Assembly: GCF_001570925.1 (NCBI RefSeq)
Contig: NZ_BCSP01000004.1
Span: 117,772-181,771, forward strand
Length of the DNA stretch: 64,000 nt
Direction of reading: 5' to 3'
DNA from: [Zimmermannella] bifida NBRC 103089
GTDB taxonomy: Bacteria; Actinomycetota; Actinomycetes; Actinomycetales; Microbacteriaceae
The position numbers and the translations under genes are program-made. Each line of letters opens with the position of its first letter. Position 1 is the first letter of the stretch. The notes below the pieces were generated by a model that saw nothing but the letters and a program-made list of their open reading frames with translations, ran no database searches and was not told the DNA's origin. Below, piece after piece: positions 45,583-53,709 of the stretch.

Positions 45583-45619
45583 CGCAGCAGCTCCATCGCA
45601 TAGATGGAGCTGCTGCGCG
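45583..45619. terminator. Bidirectional terminator
   Basis: A perfect 15-bp stem GCGCAGCAGCTCCAT (45583-45597), a 7-nt loop and its complement (45605-45619), between the plus-strand PNPOx gene and the minus-strand permease gene. Confidence 0.85.
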
Positions 45620-45643
45620 TATCCAACGGTGAGGTTCTTGCCG

Positions 45644-46861
45644 TTAGGCTGCGAGTGCTTCGGTCGGTGCAACTTTCGCCGCTTTCATAGCCGGAAGCAT
45701 GCCGGAGATCGCGCCGATCGCGATGGTTGAAATTAACGCAAGTGCAGAAATGAGCGGGGGTGTCACGAGCGGCCATCCGTTGGCCAATGAGACCAGAGCG
45801 GTTGTGGTTACGCCAAGCACAACTCCAGCTACGCCACCGTAGGTCGCCAGCAGTATCGCCTCGACTAGGAACTGCATGCGGACATGGGCACGAGTTGCGC
45901 CGAGCGCTCGTCGTAGGCCAATCTCACGTCGACGTTCGAGCACCGTGATGACCATGGTGTTCGCGACACCAACGCCACCAACCAGCAGGGCGATCGAGCC
46001 CATTCCTACGAGCAGGCCGGTAAACGCGGTGTCGATTGCGTGTTGTGCGGCGAGGGTGTCGGAAGGACGGCTAACACTTACCTCGTTTGGGGATTTCGGA
46101 TTGATCGTTGCCGGGATGAGCTGTCGAACGGACTCCACTGTGGAATCCGTAGACCGCTCAAACAGGGTCGTGGGGGACGAGGTAAATCCGAGGTGCGCTT
46201 CCGCGTGCGTGCTTCCTACTAAGACCGAGGTGTCAAGTTGGGGGGCGAGCGCCGAAGGCTTGAGGATGCCGAGCACGGTATGGTTCTGGCCGCCGATCGT
46301 AATCAACCCACCAGGACTAACGATGCCCAGGCGTTGTGCCGCGGTTGCGCCAAGCACCGTGGTTGGAAACTGCTTGGTGGAGTCATTGAACCAGCTTCCG
46401 CTTTGCAGTTCGGTTGAGGTTGCCGAAAGTAGGCCGGTATCCGTTGCTGCGACGGTCAGACCGTTGGTGGCACTTGGCTCAATATATTGGTTGCGATACG
46501 CCGCCACGTTGGGCATGTTGCCTACCCAACCAACTTGTTCAACTCCCTCGATGCGTTTGAGGCGTTCAGCAGCGTCGGCTGGCAGCACGGCATCTTCGTT
46601 GTTGAATGACTTTCCTGCGGAGACGGTAAGTAGGTTGGTGCCGAGTGACGCTAGCCGCTCCTGGACCCTTGCTTGACTCGATAGTGAGATGCCGATGACT
46701 GCGACCATTGCGGCGATTCCGATGGCGATTCCCAATGCAGAAAGCGTGGCACGCAGCGGATGCGCGTGGATCCCTTGCCAGCCCAGTCGCAGGAGATCCT
46801 TTCGGCGCAGCCGAGAAGGGGATACAGAAATATCTGCTGTCATATTGGTTGGTTGTGTCAT
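45644..46861 (-). CDS. MacB-type ABC transporter permease
   Basis: A 405-residue permease with one N-terminal helix (LRATLSALGIAIGIAAMVAV), a large extracellular domain (about residues 60-275) and three C-terminal helices. It carries the FtsX/MacB motif GVANTMVITVLERRREIGLRRALGA and ends KVAPTEALAA. With the ATPase and the adaptor it forms a tripartite-like Gram-positive exporter, probably for a peptide or a cell-envelope-active compound. The ATG overlaps the ATPase stop by 4 nt. It is the last gene of a four-gene minus-strand operon. Confidence 0.92.
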   Translation of the reverse strand: MTQPTNMTADISVSPSRLRRKDLLRLGWQGIHAHPLRATLSALGIAIGIAAMVAVIGISLSSQARVQERLASLGTNLLTVSAGKSFNNEDAVLPADAAERLKRIEGVEQVGWVGNMPNVAAYRNQYIEPSATNGLTVAATDTGLLSATSTELQSGSWFNDSTKQFPTTVLGATAAQRLGIVSPGGLITIGGQNHTVLGILKPSALAPQLDTSVLVGSTHAEAHLGFTSSPTTLFERSTDSTVESVRQLIPATINPKSPNEVSVSRPSDTLAAQHAIDTAFTGLLVGMGSIALLVGGVGVANTMVITVLERRREIGLRRALGATRAHVRMQFLVEAILLATYGGVAGVVLGVTTTALVSLANGWPLVTPPLISALALISTIAIGAISGMLPAMKAAKVAPTEALAA

Positions 46862-47547
46862 GCGCGTTGGCTATCGCGTTCAATTACGCCGTCGCGGATA
46901 CTGATTTGTCTGGGAAACCCAGCAGCAACGTCACGGTCGTGGGTGATGACGAGCACGGTGGTTCCCGTGGAATTGAGGTCTCGGAGGATTTCGAGAACCT
47001 GCTCACCGGAGCGCGTGTCGAGTGCACCAGTTGGCTCGTCAGCAAGCAATAGTGGCGGGTCGCCGACAACTGCCCTGGCGATGGCGACGCGTTGTCGCTG
47101 TCCGCCCGAAAGCTGCCGAGGTGTGTGGTTAAGTCTGTCGCTGAGTCCTACACGGCTCAGCGCTGCACGAGCATGTTCCCGTCGATTCTTGAGGGGCATG
47201 CCGGTGTAGAGGAGTCCCGTGGCGACGTTGTCGACGGCGGTTTGTGACTCTTCCAGGTGATATTGCTGGAACACAAATCCGATGAGGTGCGCTCGTAGCG
47301 CCGACAGGTCAGCATCACGGGCTTCGGACAGTTGGTAACCGGCGATGGTGATTTCGCCGCTGCTTGCGCGGTCGAGCGCACCGATCAAGTTGAGCAGCGT
47401 CGACTTGCCGGAGCCGCTGGGGCCGGTGATCGCCACCATCTCGCCGGAATTCACGGTGAAACTGACGTCGTTGAGGGCCGTTGTTGGCGGCGAGCCGTAG
47501 GTTCGTGACACGCTTTCAAGTGTCAGTAGTGGTGATTGCGTCATCAT
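46858..47547 (-). CDS. MacB/LolD-type ABC transporter ATP-binding protein
   Basis: A 229-residue ATPase with Walker A GPSGSGKST, Q-loop FVFQQYHL, signature LSGGQRQRVAIARA, Walker B LLLADEPTGALD and H-loop ITHD. It starts 4 nt inside the adaptor gene and overlaps the permease gene by 4 nt, so all three are translated together. Confidence 0.94.
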   Translation of the reverse strand: MMTQSPLLTLESVSRTYGSPPTTALNDVSFTVNSGEMVAITGPSGSGKSTLLNLIGALDRASSGEITIAGYQLSEARDADLSALRAHLIGFVFQQYHLEESQTAVDNVATGLLYTGMPLKNRREHARAALSRVGLSDRLNHTPRQLSGGQRQRVAIARAVVGDPPLLLADEPTGALDTRSGEQVLEILRDLNSTGTTVLVITHDRDVAAGFPRQISIRDGVIERDSQRA

Positions 47548-48599
47548 TCGCCGACTACCACCTTGTCGCCTGCGTGAACGTTGCCGCCCTTGATTTCAAC
47601 CATCGAGTCACCAAACGCACCGATTTCTACCGGAACGCGTTTTGACACGTTGTTGTTGACGACTTCAACGGCGTGTTTGCCACCAGGTTCCGCAAGCAGG
47701 GCCTGTACCGGAACAACCAGTACATCCTTGGCGATGGTCCGAGTAGCGACGACACTGACGGTCACATCGGTGTACGCATCGGCGGATGCCGGGTCAACAA
47801 GTGACAACCGTACTGGCACTTTGACCGTTTTTTGGCCAGACTTGTCTTCTTTTTCGACCGGAGGGTCGACGGCTTCTACGACACCCTTGATGCTGCTCCC
47901 ATCGGGTAGCGTGATGTCGGCTTTGGCGCCAACCTGCAACAGCGACCGCATGCTCGGCTGAACTTCGGCCGTAACTGCCTTGGCAGTACCCGTGACGTCA
48001 AGCACGGACGTGCTTGCGGCATCCCCGACCTTGGCCTTGTGTGCGCTAACGCGGACATCTGTTGGGATGAACACGACGCGACCCAGCTCAAGCGTGGTAT
48101 TCCAGCCAAATCCATGGTCTTTGTTCCACTGGGCGACAGCGGAGGCAGTTGCCCAGCCGTAGTGTTCGTCTGGTTCGTCGGAAAAATATCCGAGTGCGTT
48201 CAGATTCTGCTCGAGCTGCATGACGTCTTTGCCGTTCGTCATACCCTCTTCAAAACTTCGCCAGGCAGGGACTTCACCGCGCATGGCAAAGACTGGCCGT
48301 TCGTCCACGCGCAGCATCTCGGTACCGGGCGCAAGGTTGGTGTCGATGGGAGCTAATGCCGTAATGGTGCCGCTTAGCTGCGTCCCGTAGGTCATGGTCT
48401 TGCCATGATTGAGGGTGCCCTTGGCTTCTACCCGTTCTACGAGATCTGTTTTCGTTACCGTCGCGGTTTCGGTCGAAGGTGCCACAGTCTGAGCAGCTTG
48501 TGGCGCGGCGGCACCGTTGGCGAGTGATATTCCGGTTACCCCGATCGCGATAGCAACGAGCAGTCCGCCGGTAATAGCGACAATGCGTTTCTTCTGCAT
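47544..48599 (-). CDS. HlyD/MacA-like adaptor with peptidoglycan-binding domain
   Basis: A 351-residue exported membrane-fusion-type protein. An N-terminal signal anchor (about residues 5-26) precedes a HlyD-like hairpin region (TVTKTDLVERVEAKGTLNHG) and an inserted peptidoglycan-binding-domain-1-like stretch (DVMQLEQNLNALGYF onwards, near residues 125-165). Beta-barrel and C-terminal domains follow (VLVVPVQALLAEPGGKHAVEV, ending AGDKVVVGE). Such adaptors accompany MacB-like permeases in Gram-positive bacteria. It is located 9 bp after the lipoprotein gene and overlaps the ATPase gene by 4 nt. Confidence 0.9.
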   Translation of the reverse strand: MQKKRIVAITGGLLVAIAIGVTGISLANGAAAPQAAQTVAPSTETATVTKTDLVERVEAKGTLNHGKTMTYGTQLSGTITALAPIDTNLAPGTEMLRVDERPVFAMRGEVPAWRSFEEGMTNGKDVMQLEQNLNALGYFSDEPDEHYGWATASAVAQWNKDHGFGWNTTLELGRVVFIPTDVRVSAHKAKVGDAASTSVLDVTGTAKAVTAEVQPSMRSLLQVGAKADITLPDGSSIKGVVEAVDPPVEKEDKSGQKTVKVPVRLSLVDPASADAYTDVTVSVVATRTIAKDVLVVPVQALLAEPGGKHAVEVVNNNVSKRVPVEIGAFGDSMVEIKGGNVHAGDKVVVGE

Positions 48600-48608
48600 C
48601 GATGGAAC

Positions 48609-49109
48609 CTACTCGCCCTGGTTTTCTAAGCCTGCTTCCTCGCTGCATCGCTTGACATCTGCAGGATCAGCATCGGGGCCACCATTCTGTTGCACGGTGA
48701 TTCCGCCAGCGTTCGGGTTTGGGTCAGCGACGTCGTAGCCAGCTTCACGCATGCATTTCGCAAACGTCAGCAGCTGTTCATTGAGTTGTTCGTCAGTTGC
48801 CACGCCTGCTCCCTGGGGTGCCGGGCCAACTTTCTCAGTGCAGGTCTGCAGTGCTGCATCGAGTGCGGCGCTGTCGGCATTCGCTTCAACAGGCGAGCCA
48901 TCAGGATTCACTGGAATCCCGGCATTTTCGGGCTCGATGCCTTCGTCTCGCAGGCAGCGGTCAAAGTCGTGCTGCCACTGTTCGACGCTCGATGCGTGAT
49001 CCTTCTTAAGCTCAGGCTGTTCGTTTGTTGCACAACCAGCCAACGACAGCAGGGCGCCGCCGCCCAGTAGTAGGGCCGTAGCGAATCGAGCAGCTCGTGA
49101 ATTCAACAT
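48609..49109 (-). CDS. Small lipoprotein of the ABC operon
   Basis: A 166-residue exported protein. The signal sequence ends in the lipobox SLAGC (about residues 22-26). The mature part is acidic, without obvious domain, and contains spaced cysteines (DRCLRDEG, QTCTEKVG, AKCMREAGYD, KRCSEEAG). The repeated pattern around CLRDEG and CMREAGYDV is an internal duplication often seen in actinobacterial lipoproteins next to such exporters. The start is ATG 49109, after AGGAGA. It is the first gene of the operon and may be the substrate-binding or sensing component; that role is inferred. Confidence 0.82.
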   Translation of the reverse strand: MLNSRAARFATALLLGGGALLSLAGCATNEQPELKKDHASSVEQWQHDFDRCLRDEGIEPENAGIPVNPDGSPVEANADSAALDAALQTCTEKVGPAPQGAGVATDEQLNEQLLTFAKCMREAGYDVADPNPNAGGITVQQNGGPDADPADVKRCSEEAGLENQGE

Positions 49110-49201
49110 GGAAGTCTCCTGATGTTCTTGAAACTGAGTCAGCACAGCTGCGGCTGCGTGACCGGGACAAATCCAGTTGACAGGTGAAGCGGTTGCGAAA
49201 G

Positions 49202-49232
49202 GGTAAAGAAATTTGCTTACGTTTCTTTTACC
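49202..49232. promoter_or_regulatory. Inverted repeat in the divergent promoter region
   Basis: GGTAAAGAAA (49202-49211) and TTTCTTTTACC (49222-49232) form an imperfect palindrome with one unpaired T, AT-rich compared with its surroundings. It lies between the minus-strand lipoprotein operon and the plus-strand regulator gene. It could be the binding site of the response regulator that starts at 49317. Confidence 0.45.
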
Positions 49233-49316
49233 GGCTGCGTGCAACACTGGTCCAGGCCAGTAATCAGCGAGGAGCCGTGCAATTATCATGTGCTGACCTT
49301 TTGCTTAGGAGGAGTC

Positions 49317-49988
49317 ATGCGCGTTCTGATAGTTGAAGACGAGCCGTACTTGGCAGAAGCCATTCAAGATGGACTTTCGTTACATTCCATCGCGGCCGAT
49401 ATCGTCACTAATGGTGTGGACGCGCTGAACAGCATCGACGTCAACGATTACGAGGTGGTGCTGCTTGATCGGGATATCCCCGGGATTCACGGTGATGAGG
49501 TGTGCCGGAGGCTGAACCTCCGAGCCGAGCGTCCGGCAATTCTCATGGTGACGGCAGCACGTCGCACCGAAGAAAAAGTTGAAGGATTCCGGCTTGGAGC
49601 AGATGACTATCTAGCTAAGCCGTTTGAATTTGCAGAACTTTTGGCAAGAGTCCGAGCACTTGGCAGACGTCAATTCACGGCTCGTCCCACCAACTACGAG
49701 GCGGCCGGGGTGACGCTTGACCCTTTCCGGCACGAGGTTACTCGTGACGGGCGTTTCATCCGTCTAAGTCGTAAGGAGTTTGCGGTGTTGGAATCGCTGA
49801 TGCGCGATCCAGGTCGCGTCATTAGCGCGGAAACGCTGTTAGAAGAAGCCTGGGATGAAAACGCCAACCCGTTCACGCAATCGGTGAAGGTGACGATTAG
49901 CTCGCTTCGCCGCAAGCTCGGTGAGCCATGGGTTATTCGTACGGAACCTGGCGTTGGGTACAGAATTGACCGGACTGTGGATGAGTAG
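49317..49988 (+). CDS. OmpR-family response regulator
   Basis: A 223-residue regulator with receiver residues Glu-Asp at 7-8, Asp51 (LLDRDIPG) and Lys in AKPFEFAELLARV. The C-terminal winged helix shows FIRLSRKEFAVLE, ISAETLLEEAWDENANPF and TEPGVGYRI. The start at 49317 is fixed by AGGAGGAG. It is divergent from the ABC operon, with a palindrome in the shared promoter region. The kinase gene overlaps its end. Confidence 0.94.
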   Translation: MRVLIVEDEPYLAEAIQDGLSLHSIAADIVTNGVDALNSIDVNDYEVVLLDRDIPGIHGDEVCRRLNLRAERPAILMVTAARRTEEKVEGFRLGADDYLAKPFEFAELLARVRALGRRQFTARPTNYEAAGVTLDPFRHEVTRDGRFIRLSRKEFAVLESLMRDPGRVISAETLLEEAWDENANPFTQSVKVTISSLRRKLGEPWVIRTEPGVGYRIDRTVDE

Positions 49989-51192
49989 GCCACAGCGGAC
50001 CAAGCGTTGGAAACGCCGTCGTTTCACCGCTCGCACACAGCTCGCATTCTCGTATGCACTGCTCATGATTCTCTGCGGCGGGGTGCTGCTGGCGCTGATG
50101 GCGCTGTTCATCGGCTATGTTCCGGATTACGGATTTGCTTCGCCAACAGGCAGTTCTGAACACGGACCGCTCGTCATTGCCGTTGATGACCCGGAGAATT
50201 TCCCCGAAGATTTCGCGATTTCCGTCAAGACTGAGGGCGATTTCCTCACGCTCTTGTTACAGGTTTCGCTCATCGCGCTGCTCGTGTTGGTCGTGCTGAG
50301 TTCAGTAGCCGCTTGGCTGTTAGCCGGGCGGATGCTGAAACCACTTGCGGCGGTTAATAATGCTGCGCGACTTGCTGCCGACGGACGGTTTGATCACCGA
50401 ATCGGATATCAGGGTCCCAAGGACGAAATCACAGAGCTTGCGCAAACATTTGACCAGATGCTCGACAACCTCGAGCGGTTTACTGTCGCTCAGCGACGAT
50501 TTACGGCAAACGCTTCGCACGAACTTCGCACCCCGTTAGCAACTACTCGCACGATCCTCGAAGTGGCACTCATGAAGCCAGACATGGTTGACCGTGATGT
50601 CTTGCTCAAGTTGAAAGAAGTCAATGCCCGCAGCACGCGAACGGTTGAGGCGTTGCTTGATCTTGCCGAACTCGAAGCCGGGAAAGTTTCGCAAACTGAA
50701 TGCGATTTGAGCCAAACAGTTCGTAGTGTGCTGCAAGATTTCGAGGCAGAAATCGAGCGGCGTGGTCTCACCGTAACGACACAACTCGCACAATCAACGG
50801 CGTACGGGGACGAACAGTTGTTTCGCCAGCTCGTGCAGAACCTCGTGCAAAACGCGATTCAACACAATGTTGATGGCGGTGATCTCACGGTGTCCACCAC
50901 AATGGATCGAGCAGGGGATACGCCGCCCATTGCAGTCGTAATGGTTCGCAACTCTGGAGAGATCGTGGATTCGAGCGAATTGGGTCGGCTGTTGGAACCG
51001 TTTGAAACGAAAGCGGGACGCACAGGTCGTGGCAACCGGGGGCTCGGACTATCGATCGTTTCTGCCATCGTTGATCGAGCTTGCGGCAAACTTGACATTG
51101 CTGCGAATGAAGATGGCGGACTGTGCGTAACAGTGATATTGCCAGCATGCCCAGAGCAGCTGTCAGCGCATCCGGATGCGGTGAAATCTTGA
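49981..51192 (+). CDS. Sensor histidine kinase
   Basis: A 403-residue membrane kinase with a basic N-terminus (RPQRTKRWKRRRF) and two transmembrane helices (about residues 22-45 and 92-115) around an extracytoplasmic loop of about 45 residues. HAMP, HisKA with His180 (ASHELRTPLA), QNLVQNAIQHN and GRGNRGLGLSIV follow. ATG 49981 overlaps the regulator stop by 8 bp, so translation is coupled. It is located directly before the truncated PNPOx copy. Confidence 0.93.
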   Translation: MSRPQRTKRWKRRRFTARTQLAFSYALLMILCGGVLLALMALFIGYVPDYGFASPTGSSEHGPLVIAVDDPENFPEDFAISVKTEGDFLTLLLQVSLIALLVLVVLSSVAAWLLAGRMLKPLAAVNNAARLAADGRFDHRIGYQGPKDEITELAQTFDQMLDNLERFTVAQRRFTANASHELRTPLATTRTILEVALMKPDMVDRDVLLKLKEVNARSTRTVEALLDLAELEAGKVSQTECDLSQTVRSVLQDFEAEIERRGLTVTTQLAQSTAYGDEQLFRQLVQNLVQNAIQHNVDGGDLTVSTTMDRAGDTPPIAVVMVRNSGEIVDSSELGRLLEPFETKAGRTGRGNRGLGLSIVSAIVDRACGKLDIAANEDGGLCVTVILPACPEQLSAHPDAVKS

Positions 51193-51267
51193 CTGTGCAA
51201 TGCCTCGACGCGAGCTGATCAGTTAGACAAACTCCGTAGTGTGCGTTTTACGGTGAAACTACGATGA

Positions 51268-51546
51268 ACCGCTCCCGGCACCAAGCTTGCCGCTGCGGTC
51301 ACCGCCGACGAAGTCTTCCTGCAGACCGACTACGTGTCCGAAACCGAAGCCTGGAGCGTGCTCGTAACCGGTGCCGCCCGCATCCTTGACCGCGATGACG
51401 AAATCGAGCGTGCCGAACAGCTCGACCTGCGCCCGCTGGTACCGAGTATTAAGCGCGTCTTTGTGGCTATCGACATTGAACGCATCACTGCTCGTCGCTT
51501 TGCACTCGGCCCCGAGCCCGAAGCAGACCCCGAGACGATCGCGTAG
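51268..51546 (+). pseudogene. Truncated second copy of the PNPOx-family gene (3' half only)
   Basis: The sequence aligns from ACCGCTCCCGGCAC to the stop codon with the last 279 bases of the gene at 45052, with about 36 substitutions, many at third codon positions. The first half including the start is missing: the sequence before 51268 is unrelated, and the nearby ATG at 51264 is out of frame. The frame is otherwise intact (SETEAWSVLVTGAARIL, ending ETIA). It marks the right boundary of the inserted ABC/two-component block. 51547-51728 contains no gene. Confidence 0.85.
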
Positions 51547-51728
51547 CGCATCCGGATCCGCATCCGCTTGCCGCTAGTTGCGACTCAATCGCAGTAGCGC
51601 AAGCATTTTGGTGATCGTTCTTGCAGACGACCGTGTTTAGTGTGGATGCACTGATTATGGCACTGGCTACCTGCGCGTGAGTCGGTTGGTGCAGTCGCTG
51701 GAAACCTTCCAACGTATTGGAGTCATTG

Positions 51729-53450
51729 TTGCGACCATCGCTCGCAGATTCGCTGCCCATCACCAAGTCGCGTTCTTGGCTGACCACTGCTGCCGCGATG
51801 ATTCTCGCGGTCGTGCTCGCCCTGGCTGGTGTCCTGGTCGGACCGAAGTCGGCCGATGCTGCTCAGCTCGACATCATCGTGCCCGGTTCAATTACGCTCA
51901 CGAACGAGTCGCGGGGCCAGGGTGAGACCACGGTGCAGTACGACGTGCTGAAGGTCGAGTTTGGGTTTGACACGAATGGCCGGGTTAAGGCGGGCGACTC
52001 CTTTGGAGTCAAGGTGCCTGCTGGTTTTCAGCTGCTTGACCCCACGTGGGACCTGACCGATGACGACGGCAACGTCACCGCAAGTTGTGGTGCGGATGGC
52101 GCCACTGGCGAGGTCACCTGCACCTTCACGGATTTCGCGCAGCAGCACTTCAGCAAGCTCGAGGGCAAGGTGTTCTTTTATGTGCAGGCTGACGAGGTGA
52201 CCGATACCACCACCGTCGAATTTGGTCGGGTAACCGGCGAGACTGAAGCTGTTGAAATTCCCGGTGGCGGCGGCATTATTGGCGAACAAACTGAGTTTCC
52301 AAGTGAAATCGAAAAGTGGGGCTGGTTTGCCTTGGGTTCGCAAGACGCGATCCGCTGGATGGTTTGGATTCCTGAAGGCACTGTTGACACGACCACCGAG
52401 CTGAAGATCACGGACTCCCTCGGGTCGGGCCAGACCTATAACGGTGTGGTCATGGTCGAAGAAGTCACGAAGAGTCCAGAGACGTACACGGAACTGCCAA
52501 CAGATGCGTACACCGAAGACGTGTCAGCCGGCGGTACGGAATTCACGATCACAATCAAGCCGAACACGCTTGATCCCAACAAGCTGTATCGGATCTACTA
52601 CGAAGCCAAGATTGACGATGTCAGCGATCCAGGACCGTACACGAACACGGCCGTTGTAGCTGGTACCGAGGTGACCGACGACGCGACACGTCACTGGGAG
52701 GCCGGCGGTAAGGTCATTCCGACCGGATTTGGTCGCGTTGGCATCCAGAAGCTGGTGAGCGGTGACGGTGCCGAATCGGTACCGGCCGACACGGTGTTCA
52801 CCGCCCGCGCGCAGTGGGATAGCACGGTCAGTGGCGAAGTCGTGCACAACGACGAACAGGTGCAGATCAAGGCTGATGGCACGCTCGTGCCCCTGAAGAA
52901 CTCGCTGGACTCGGAAGACCTCACCACGGGTGTGGTCATCACATTGAGTGAGCTGACGCCTCCTGCGGTTGCCGGCATAACCTGGGGTACCCCGAAGTTC
53001 ACGGAGCTCCCTGGCGTGAAGGTTTCGGCCGATGGCCAGAGCGCCGAGGTCACCGTGCTTGAAGGGCAGCGTGTGAAGGTACAGATCGAGAACACTGCCA
53101 CTAAGGTTCCCGTTGCAACGCCACCGGTGACGCCTACACCGTCAGCTACGCCGACGCCGACGGTTCCGGAAACCACCCCTGAAACGACGGCACCGGAGAC
53201 CGTCCCGCCGACGACGCCCGAAACGACGGCACCGGCCGCATCCGAGAGCGAAGCACCGGGCAAGACCGCTTCGAACGAGCCCAGCCAGTCTGACCAGCCA
53301 CCGGTGCTTGATGCCGCAAACACTCCTGAAGCACTTGCCGAAACCGGTAACAACGTCAATGGCTGGCTGCTTGGTGGCGCTGCTGCCGTGCTGATCCTAG
53401 GTGGTGCGCTGCTGGCGCTGCGTCGCAAGCGCAACAACGACGAAATCTAG
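51729..53450 (+). CDS. LAETG-anchored surface adhesin-like protein
   Basis: A surface protein of about 573 residues. The signal peptide (LTTAAAMILAVVLALAGVL) is cut near SADA-AQ. Beta-rich Ig-like domains follow: the first about 110 residues resemble bacterial adhesin N-domains, and a DUF5979-like unit is seen near KLVSGDG and ESVPADTVFTAR. Then come a Thr/Pro/Glu-rich stalk, the sorting signal LAETG at residues 536-540, a hydrophobic helix and RRKRNNDEI. This is the layout of a sortase substrate, and LAETG fits the class E sortase at 8585. The TTG at 51729 is preferred, with GGAG six bases upstream; the TTG at 51717 is also in frame. Confidence 0.85.
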   Translation: MRPSLADSLPITKSRSWLTTAAAMILAVVLALAGVLVGPKSADAAQLDIIVPGSITLTNESRGQGETTVQYDVLKVEFGFDTNGRVKAGDSFGVKVPAGFQLLDPTWDLTDDDGNVTASCGADGATGEVTCTFTDFAQQHFSKLEGKVFFYVQADEVTDTTTVEFGRVTGETEAVEIPGGGGIIGEQTEFPSEIEKWGWFALGSQDAIRWMVWIPEGTVDTTTELKITDSLGSGQTYNGVVMVEEVTKSPETYTELPTDAYTEDVSAGGTEFTITIKPNTLDPNKLYRIYYEAKIDDVSDPGPYTNTAVVAGTEVTDDATRHWEAGGKVIPTGFGRVGIQKLVSGDGAESVPADTVFTARAQWDSTVSGEVVHNDEQVQIKADGTLVPLKNSLDSEDLTTGVVITLSELTPPAVAGITWGTPKFTELPGVKVSADGQSAEVTVLEGQRVKVQIENTATKVPVATPPVTPTPSATPTPTVPETTPETTAPETVPPTTPETTAPAASESEAPGKTASNEPSQSDQPPVLDAANTPEALAETGNNVNGWLLGGAAAVLILGGALLALRRKRNNDEI

Positions 53451-53709
53451 TGCGCCTCGCGCGTAGTTGAAACGCGCATCCCGGTGCAAGATTTGTTGCC
53501 CTAGGAGACCTTCGAGGCAAATATGTCGATGAAGGTGCTGTGCTGCAACAATTTTTTCGAGACATCGGGTTGCGGCGGCCGGAACCTGCACTGAGGGCGA
53601 CGAAACCTGCACTCCCTCGTGAGTACCGCATCCGCAATTGTGCAGAACAACAACGTCGTCAGCACTGGATGTGCAGTCCGGACTGTTGGGGTTACGGGAG
53701 CGATCTACA

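Noticed and set aside
51334..51546. Functional short PNPOx-like gene
   Set aside because: The frame covers only the C-terminal half of the fold, lacks a ribosome site and is clearly a truncated copy of the gene at 45052.
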